In this document: in pieces, positions 59,588-64,000 of the stretch | Layout of the letters: every line of letters starts with the position of its first letter | How positions within the stretch are numbered: the stretch's first letter is position 1 | Source of the DNA: Marmoricola sp. URHB0036 | Lineage (GTDB): Bacteria > Actinomycetota > Actinomycetes > Propionibacteriales > Nocardioidaceae | Length of the DNA stretch: 64,000 nt | Direction: 5' to 3' | Assembly: GCF_000426045.1 (NCBI RefSeq) | Contig: NZ_AUEP01000006.1 | Span: 186,001-250,000, forward strand | The notes under the pieces: generated by a model | The model's input: only the letters and a program-made list of their open reading frames with translations | What the model was told of the DNA's origin: nothing | The model's database searches: none | Program-made: the position numbers and the translations under genes

Positions 59588-60295
59588 CTAACGATGCTCC
59601 GCGAGGAACGTCCGGATCGCCTCACGCGGTCGGTCGGTGATCTCCGGGCCATGGGTGAACGCCGCGACGGCGTACTCCACCTCGCCGAGCTTGTGCGCCG
59701 TCTCCTTGGTCATCGCGAAGTCGGTGCACAGGAACTTCATCGGCCAGCGGCGCCCGAGCACGTTGAAGATCGCGTCGCCGGTGATCAGGGTCCCGGACTC
59801 CTCGTGGAGGTACGACGCGTGCCCCGGTGAGTGGCCCGGCGTGTGGATCACCCGGATGCCGCCGGCGAAGGGGACCACCTGGCCGTCGGCGAGCTCCTCG
59901 CCCACCGTCACGGGTGTCACCTTCGGGTCGGGGAACCGGCGGAACAGCCTCGCCAGGGCGATGTTCGGGTCGTGCGGCGGCTGGGTCCCGGAGCGGACGT
60001 ATTCGGCATCGTCGGCGTGCACGTCCACCGGACGGCCGGTCTCCTGCGCGAGGTACGCCGCACCGCCGGCGTGGTCGGGATGGCAGTGGGTCAGCATCAG
60101 CCGCGTCACGTCGCTCGGGTCGGAACCGACCGAGCGCAGCGCGGCGATCACCTTCTTGCCGGAGGAGGCGACGCCCATGTCGATCAGCGTCACCTGGCCG
60201 TCGTCGTCGCGCAGCATGAAGCCGTTGACGTAGTCGCCGATCAGCGGGATCCGCCAGACCCCGGGCGCGAGCTGGACGGCAGGAGGCTTGGCCAT
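59588..60295 (-). CDS. Metallo-beta-lactamase fold hydrolase
   Basis: A 235-residue MBL protein with the di-zinc motif THCHPDHAGG, TPGHSPGH, TGDAIF and a final THGPEI His. Likely a cytosolic hydrolase of thioesters or similar small esters; the substrate is unknown. ATG at 60295 is part of a divergent promoter shared with the 60321 gene. Confidence 0.88.
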   Translation of the reverse strand: MAKPPAVQLAPGVWRIPLIGDYVNGFMLRDDDGQVTLIDMGVASSGKKVIAALRSVGSDPSDVTRLMLTHCHPDHAGGAAYLAQETGRPVDVHADDAEYVRSGTQPPHDPNIALARLFRRFPDPKVTPVTVGEELADGQVVPFAGGIRVIHTPGHSPGHASYLHEESGTLITGDAIFNVLGRRWPMKFLCTDFAMTKETAHKLGEVEYAVAAFTHGPEITDRPREAIRTFLAEHR

Positions 60296-60303
60296 GAACG
60301 CGG

Positions 60304-60313
60304 AGCCTACGCT
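60304..60313. promoter_or_regulatory. Overlapping divergent -10 elements
   Basis: AGCCTACGCT contains TAGGCT for the minus-strand MBL gene (60304-60309) and TACGCT for the plus-strand gene (60308-60313). Each ends 7-8 nt before its ATG, so both messages would be leaderless from one bidirectional promoter. Confidence 0.6.
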
Positions 60314-60320
60314 TGCGGCC

Positions 60321-60911
60321 ATGCGGCTGGGCTCACCACTTCAGAAGGTCGCCATGGGCATGGTGATCGTGGTGCTCTTCGCCTACTTCCCAGCCCGCCC
60401 GTCGCCGGACTGGCAGCACTACGACGCCCTCGCCGACCCGGTGGGCTGGCTGCTCGTGGTCCTCGGGATGGTGCCCCTCGCCCGGGCCGACGACGCCTTC
60501 GCCACCAGCCGCTGGCTGGCCGTCCTGGCCGGTGCCGTCAGCATCCCGATGTGGTTCCCCCAGCTCAACCACCGCCTCGACGCGTCGGGCGAGTGGTTCG
60601 CCTCGCTCCCGCAGATCGTGTTCTGCCTGCTGCTGTCGCGGGAGATCGGGCTGCTGGGTGCCGCGCAGACACCACGGGACCACTACGCCGCCAAGCGGTT
60701 CGGGCTGCTGGTGTGGGGGTTCGGGCTCGTCGCCGTACTCCCCGTGGTCACTCTCGGCGGCGGCGTCGACCAGCTCGCCGGCCCGACCCAGCTGGTCTCC
60801 CTGCTGGTCAGCGTGCTGTTCATCTACTCGCTCTTCCGGGTCCACCGGCGCGAGTGGCTCGGCGGCCCGGGACCACTGGAGATCCATCCGGCGCGGAAGG
60901 CGGCGCCGTGA
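60321..60911 (+). CDS. Multi-pass membrane protein, unknown
   Basis: A 196-residue protein with about five to six hydrophobic segments (VAMGMVIVVLFAYFPA; VGWLLVVLGMVPLA; WLAVLAGAVSIPMWF; LPQIVFCLLLS; LVWGFGLVAVLPVVTL). No family assigned. ATG at 60321 is chosen because the leaderless -10 fits there; an in-frame ATG at 60294 is less likely. Confidence 0.7.
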   Translation: MRLGSPLQKVAMGMVIVVLFAYFPARPSPDWQHYDALADPVGWLLVVLGMVPLARADDAFATSRWLAVLAGAVSIPMWFPQLNHRLDASGEWFASLPQIVFCLLLSREIGLLGAAQTPRDHYAAKRFGLLVWGFGLVAVLPVVTLGGGVDQLAGPTQLVSLLVSVLFIYSLFRVHRREWLGGPGPLEIHPARKAAP

Positions 60912-60913
60912 CG

Positions 60914-60978
60914 GTTTCACGACTCCGGTTGTGAAACTGGCGTGGTGCTCGGAAAGCTTCCCGAACACCACGCCAGTT
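60914..60978. terminator. Hairpins between convergent genes
   Basis: GTTTCAC/GTGAAAC (60914-60920, 60931-60937) is followed by AACTGGCGTGGTG/CACCACGCCAGTT (60935-60947, 60966-60978), a perfect 13-bp stem extended by further pairs. It separates the membrane gene from rplI and probably terminates both. Confidence 0.75.
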
Positions 60979-60996
60979 CTTGTACGTCGATGCGCC

Positions 60997-61440
60997 TCAG
61001 GCGGAGACGACGTTGAGGTTGACCTGCGCCTCGACCTCGTCGTGCACCTTGACGGTGACCGTGTGCGCGCCGAGCGACTTGATCGGGTTGCCCAGCACGA
61101 TGGTGCGCTTGTCGACCTCGGCGCCGGCCTCGGTGATCGCGGTCGCGATGTCGGCAGCGGTGACGGCGCCGAACAGGCGACCGCCCTCGCCCGCACGCAC
61201 CTTGACGTTGAAGGTCGAGCCCTCGAGCTTGGCCTTCACCTCGGCGGCGTGGTCGGCGTCGCGCACCGAACGGGCGTCCCGCGACTTCTTGATCGAGTCG
61301 ATGGTCTTCTCGCCACCGCGGGTCCAGCGGATGCCGAAGCCACGGGGGATGAGGTAGTTGCGGCCGTAGCCGTCCTTGACCTCGACCACGTCGCCGGCGC
61401 CACCGAGCCCGGTGACCTCCTGGGTCAGGATGAGCTTCAT
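60997..61440 (-). CDS. rplI: 50S ribosomal protein L9
   Basis: A 147-residue L9: [35 protein letters not shown] is the N-terminal rRNA-binding lobe, with a long helix and C-terminal lobe ([17 protein letters not shown]). Last gene of the rpsF-ssb-rpsR-rplI operon, 13 bp after rpsR. AAGGGGTGA supports the start. Confidence 0.97.
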   Translation of the reverse strand: MKLILTQEVTGLGGAGDVVEVKDGYGRNYLIPRGFGIRWTRGGEKTIDSIKKSRDARSVRDADHAAEVKAKLEGSTFNVKVRAGEGGRLFGAVTAADIATAITEAGAEVDKRTIVLGNPIKSLGAHTVTVKVHDEVEAQVNLNVVSA

Positions 61441-61454
61441 CTCGTCACCCCTTC

Positions 61455-61691
61455 TCAGCGAGCCGTGGACGTGTAGGGCAGCAGGGCGACCTCACGGGCG
61501 TTCTTCACGGCCGTGGCGACGTCGCGCTGGTGCTGCACGCAGTTGCCGGTGACCCGACGCGCGCGGATCTTGCCGCGGTCGGAGATGAACTTGCGGAGCA
61601 GGTTGGTGTCCTTGTAGTCGACACCGGTCGCCTTCTCCTTGCAGAACTGGCAAACCTTCTTCTTGGGCTTGCGGATGACTGCCTTTGCCAT
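61455..61691 (-). CDS. rpsR: 30S ribosomal protein S18 (zinc-ribbon type)
   Basis: A 78-residue S18 with CQFCKEK (Cys13, Cys16) and NCVQHQ, giving a Cys-x2-Cys...Cys-x2-His zinc site, the C+ form. It pairs with S6 in the 30S platform. GAGAGGAGAG supports the ATG. Confidence 0.96.
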   Translation of the reverse strand: MAKAVIRKPKKKVCQFCKEKATGVDYKDTNLLRKFISDRGKIRARRVTGNCVQHQRDVATAVKNAREVALLPYTSTAR

Positions 61692-61786
61692 TGTGGTGCT
61701 CTCCTCTCAGAGCCCGGCTGTCGCCGGAATGACGGGCTGAATTGGTTGGGGGGTGATGGACTGTTCAGTTGTGTGCTTGCTGTGGA

Positions 61787-62419
61787 TCAGAAGGGGGGCT
61801 CGTCGGAGCCGCCGCCGCTGGCCCACGGATCGTTCTGCTGAGCCGGCTGGCCGCCGCCCTGCGGAGCGCCACCCTGGTTGCCGCCCCAGGAGCCGCCCTG
61901 ACCGCCGCCCTGCGGCTGGCCGCCGCCGGACTGGGCGGCACCGGACTGGCCACCGCCCTGGCCGCCGCCCTGGCCGCCGCCCTGAGCCGGGCTGGAGGCC
62001 CACGGGTCGTCCCCGCCGCCACCCTGGCTGCCGTAGCCGCCGCCTCCGCCGCTGCGCTGGACGCGCGCGACCTTGGCGGTGGCGTACTTCAGGCTGGGGC
62101 CGACCTCCTCGACGTCGAGCTCGACGACGGTGCGCTTCTCACCCTCGCGGGTCTCGTAGGACCGCTGCTTGAGCCGCCCCTGGACCACGACGCGCATGCC
62201 CTTCTGGAGCGACTCGGCGACGTTCTCCGCGGCCTGCCGCCACACCGAGCAGGACAGGAACAGCGCGTCGCCGTCCTTCCACTCGTTGGACTGCTTGTCG
62301 AAGGTCCGCGGCGTCGACGCGATCCGGAAGTTGGCCACGGCCGCACCCGAGGGGGTGAAGCGGAGCTCGGGGTCGTCGACGAGGTTGCCGACGACGGTGA
62401 TGACTGTCTCGCCTGCCAT
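61787..62419 (-). CDS. ssb: Single-stranded DNA-binding protein
   Basis: A 210-residue SSB. OB-fold (1-110: [47 protein letters not shown]), then a long Gly/Gln-rich disordered linker (about 115-195) and the acidic tip DEPPF that recruits partner proteins. It coats ssDNA at forks. Between rpsF and rpsR as in many actinobacteria. Confidence 0.96.
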   Translation of the reverse strand: MAGETVITVVGNLVDDPELRFTPSGAAVANFRIASTPRTFDKQSNEWKDGDALFLSCSVWRQAAENVAESLQKGMRVVVQGRLKQRSYETREGEKRTVVELDVEEVGPSLKYATAKVARVQRSGGGGGYGSQGGGGDDPWASSPAQGGGQGGGQGGGQSGAAQSGGGQPQGGGQGGSWGGNQGGAPQGGGQPAQQNDPWASGGGSDEPPF

Positions 62420-62466
62420 GTGTGGGTCTCCCTGGTTCTGCCTGAGCTGGACGGACGCTTCTGGGG

Positions 62467-62757
62467 TCAGTGAGCGTCGGGACGGATGACCTTAGTGCGC
62501 AGCACCGACTCGTTCAGGGTGAGCTGACGGTCGAGCTCCTTGACGGTGGCAGGCTCGGCCTGCAGGTTCACGACGGCGTAGATGCCTTCGGCGTTCTTGT
62601 CGATCTCGTAGGCGAGACGACGGCGACCCCAGACCTCGACGTTGTCGACAGTGCCTCCGTCGTTGCGTACGACGTTGAGGTAGGCCTCGAGCGAGGGCTG
62701 AACGGTGCGCTCCTCGAGGTTGGGATCGAGGATGACCATGAGTTCATAGGTACGCAT
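62467..62757 (-). CDS. rpsF: 30S ribosomal protein S6
   Basis: A 96-residue S6: [47 protein letters not shown] and [14 protein letters not shown]. First gene of the operon. AAGGAGGTGG 9 nt upstream is the best ribosome site in the window. A hairpin in the leader may be regulatory. Confidence 0.97.
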   Translation of the reverse strand: MRTYELMVILDPNLEERTVQPSLEAYLNVVRNDGGTVDNVEVWGRRRLAYEIDKNAEGIYAVVNLQAEPATVKELDRQLTLNESVLRTKVIRPDAH

Positions 62758-62787
62758 AGCGTTCTCCACCTCCTTCGGACTCAGGCG

Positions 62788-62806
62788 GCCACGGCGTTTC
62801 CGTGGC
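62788..62806. promoter_or_regulatory. Hairpin in rpsF leader / after upstream gene
   Basis: GCCACGG (62788-62794) and CCGTGGC (62800-62806) form a perfect 7-bp stem with a 5-nt loop, 30 bp upstream of the rpsF start. It may be the terminator of the 62860 gene or an S6-S18 autoregulatory leader. Confidence 0.45.
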
Positions 62807-62859
62807 AGGAGGGCTGATGCGGTGTTGCAGCTCCCATCGGGGGAGCGCGACGCGCAAGG

Positions 62860-63330
62860 CTACCAACCGGGCGGCGTCCTCGCGAAATCGTCGTCCACAA
62901 GCTCCTTCGAGGATCGACGCCGTGCGCGGACCGCGGGCACCAGCGGGATCACCGCCGCCCGCCCTGCGGCGGTGGCGGACCCCAGGAGAAGCGTGAGGAA
63001 CCATCCCTCCAGTGGCCCCGAACCCCGTTCGACGACCAGCTGCTGGAACGCCAGGCCGGTCAGCAAGCCGGCCAGGCCGGCCGCGAGCACGTGCACCCAC
63101 TGCGCCCGCACGCCCCGACAGGCGAGGTGGACCAGCAGCACGCCGACCGGTGCGGTCGGGAATGCGAACAAGGTCACGTAGATCGTGCCGACCAGGAGCG
63201 CGGCCAGCGCCTGGCCGAGTCCCTCGGAGAGAATGCTGGCGGCGAGGGCGAGGATCGTCAGGCCCATGCTGACCAGCACCGCGACCACGTAGCCGTCCCA
63301 CCCCGGTGTGTACGACGGGGCGCGGCTCAC
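62860..63330 (-). CDS. Small multi-pass membrane protein
   Basis: A 156-residue protein with four hydrophobic segments and a basic C-terminus (VRARRRSSKELVDDDF). Its ATG overlaps the stop of the TetR gene, so it is probably co-regulated by it. Function unknown. Confidence 0.7.
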   Translation of the reverse strand: MSRAPSYTPGWDGYVVAVLVSMGLTILALAASILSEGLGQALAALLVGTIYVTLFAFPTAPVGVLLVHLACRGVRAQWVHVLAAGLAGLLTGLAFQQLVVERGSGPLEGWFLTLLLGSATAAGRAAVIPLVPAVRARRRSSKELVDDDFARTPPGW

Positions 63331-63989
63331 GACGGCCGCCGCTCGGGCACCACCACGTCGAGCACGGCGCCCAGCTGCTTGACCAGCGAGGACGCGCCCG
63401 GGAGACGCGCCACCCGGATCGCGCTGCCGAGCATGGCCACGGAGCGCTCGATGAGCTGGGTGGTGCGCTCCTGGGCGGGGCTGGTGTCGATCACCCAGTA
63501 GAGGGTCACGCTGAGGTGGGCCAGCCAGAGCATGTCGGGCAGGACCGGTGCCAGCTTGGGGGGTACGGCGGGCGAGGCACCCGCCACGACGTCGCGGTAG
63601 ATCTGCATGGACAGCTCGCGCGCGCCGGCGGACTCCTCGCTGAACGGGCTCACCGTCGCCCCCGGGACGATCGCGGTGCCGACGAAGGCCGAGCCGAACC
63701 CGTGGTAGGGCGCCATCACCTCGATGCCGGCCCGCTCCACGGCGAGCAGCCGCTCGGTCAGGGAGCCGCCACCGGCGAGGACCTCGGCACTGCGCTCGCG
63801 ATGGGCGACCTGGATGCGGCGGTAGAACTCCTGGACGAGCTGGTCCTTGCTGGCGAACCAGTAGTACGCATTGCTCGGGGCCACCCCGGCCTCGGTCGCG
63901 ATTGCGCGCATCGTCGTTCCGGCGTACCCCCGCTGCTCGAAGAGCTTGATCGCGGTGTCGAGGATGTGCTGGCGGGTGTCAACCGGCAT
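63327..63989 (-). CDS. TetR-family transcriptional regulator
   Basis: A 220-residue regulator: HTH in DTAIKLFEQRGYAGTTMRAIATEAGVAPSNAYYWFASKDQL (9-50) and a helical ligand domain. The coupled downstream membrane protein is the only visible target. The gene lies at the edge of the window, so other targets may be beyond it. Confidence 0.9.
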   Translation of the reverse strand: MPVDTRQHILDTAIKLFEQRGYAGTTMRAIATEAGVAPSNAYYWFASKDQLVQEFYRRIQVAHRERSAEVLAGGGSLTERLLAVERAGIEVMAPYHGFGSAFVGTAIVPGATVSPFSEESAGARELSMQIYRDVVAGASPAVPPKLAPVLPDMLWLAHLSVTLYWVIDTSPAQERTTQLIERSVAMLGSAIRVARLPGASSLVKQLGAVLDVVVPERRPS

Positions 63990-64000
63990 GGCGTGGTCCT

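Noticed and set aside
61830-62060. Gly-rich repeated sequence considered as an independent repeat element
   Set aside because: It encodes the disordered linker of SSB, normal for actinobacteria.

Overview
The window is about 64 kb of very GC-rich DNA with dense, often overlapping genes (many ATGA or GTGA junctions), frequent GTG starts and the word GTACG spread throughout. Together with the order rpsF-ssb-rpsR-rplI (and dnaB nearby), an ANTAR regulator, CGNR/ABATE regulators, an EthA-like monooxygenase and abundant leaderless promoters, this points to a high-GC actinobacterium. Nocardioidaceae (Nocardioides-like) is my best inference; no rRNA or marker gene proves it. I see no tRNA, rRNA, CRISPR array, transposase, integrase or phage module. 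It reads as ordinary chromosome rich in stress, transport and signalling genes.

Layout. 0-6.6 kb: a lipoprotein transpeptidase (PBP), a GAF-ANTAR antiterminator, and a compact molybdate operon (HTH-Mop regulator, modA, modB, modC) with a strong inverted repeat in front. 6.6-11.2 kb: MmcQ-like protein, hemerythrin, MFS exporter, and a NarL-type two-component pair divergent from a membrane protein. 11.2-13.3 kb: an arsenic island (ArsI/CadI dioxygenase, ArsR, aquaporin, ArsC) with no visible ArsB/Acr3 pump. 13.3-19.7 kb: penicillin-acylase-type amidase, a 108-residue stand-alone GyrA tower-like protein, EthA-type Baeyer-Villiger monooxygenase with GNAT, and azlCD divergent from a CGNR regulator. 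19.7-29 kb: phospholipase D, SDR, SRPBCC, VOC, FUSC and amine oxidase genes, then a cyclic di-AMP riboswitch ahead of a secreted NlpC/P60 hydrolase.

29-45 kb: serine hydrolase with a possible coupled leader ORF, a second CGNR regulator with a divergent 39-codon ORF, a frameshifted DUF1697-like gene, an LLM oxidoreductase-hemerythrin fusion, LysR, Ohr, DinB, a DUF429-RelA/SpoT fusion, small membrane proteins, a second two-component pair and a patatin. 45-56 kb: an orphan secreted protein, an NhaA-DsbA fusion, a YncE-like lipoprotein, a secreted M1 aminopeptidase with an inserted beta-sandwich, a third two-component pair and a quinone reductase. 56-64 kb: dnaB with a DnaA-box-rich upstream region, MATE, MBL hydrolase, then rplI, rpsR, ssb, rpsF and a TetR regulator.

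Three patterns run across the window. First, at least fifteen genes have a TANNNT-like -10 element ending 5-8 nt before the start codon, so leaderless transcription is common. Second, convergent gene ends carry large perfect or nested hairpins, including one dispersed family with two copies. Third, several proteins are domain fusions or isolated domains (DUF429-RelA/SpoT, LLM-hemerythrin, NhaA-DsbA, lone GyrA tower), which are the best leads for new biology.
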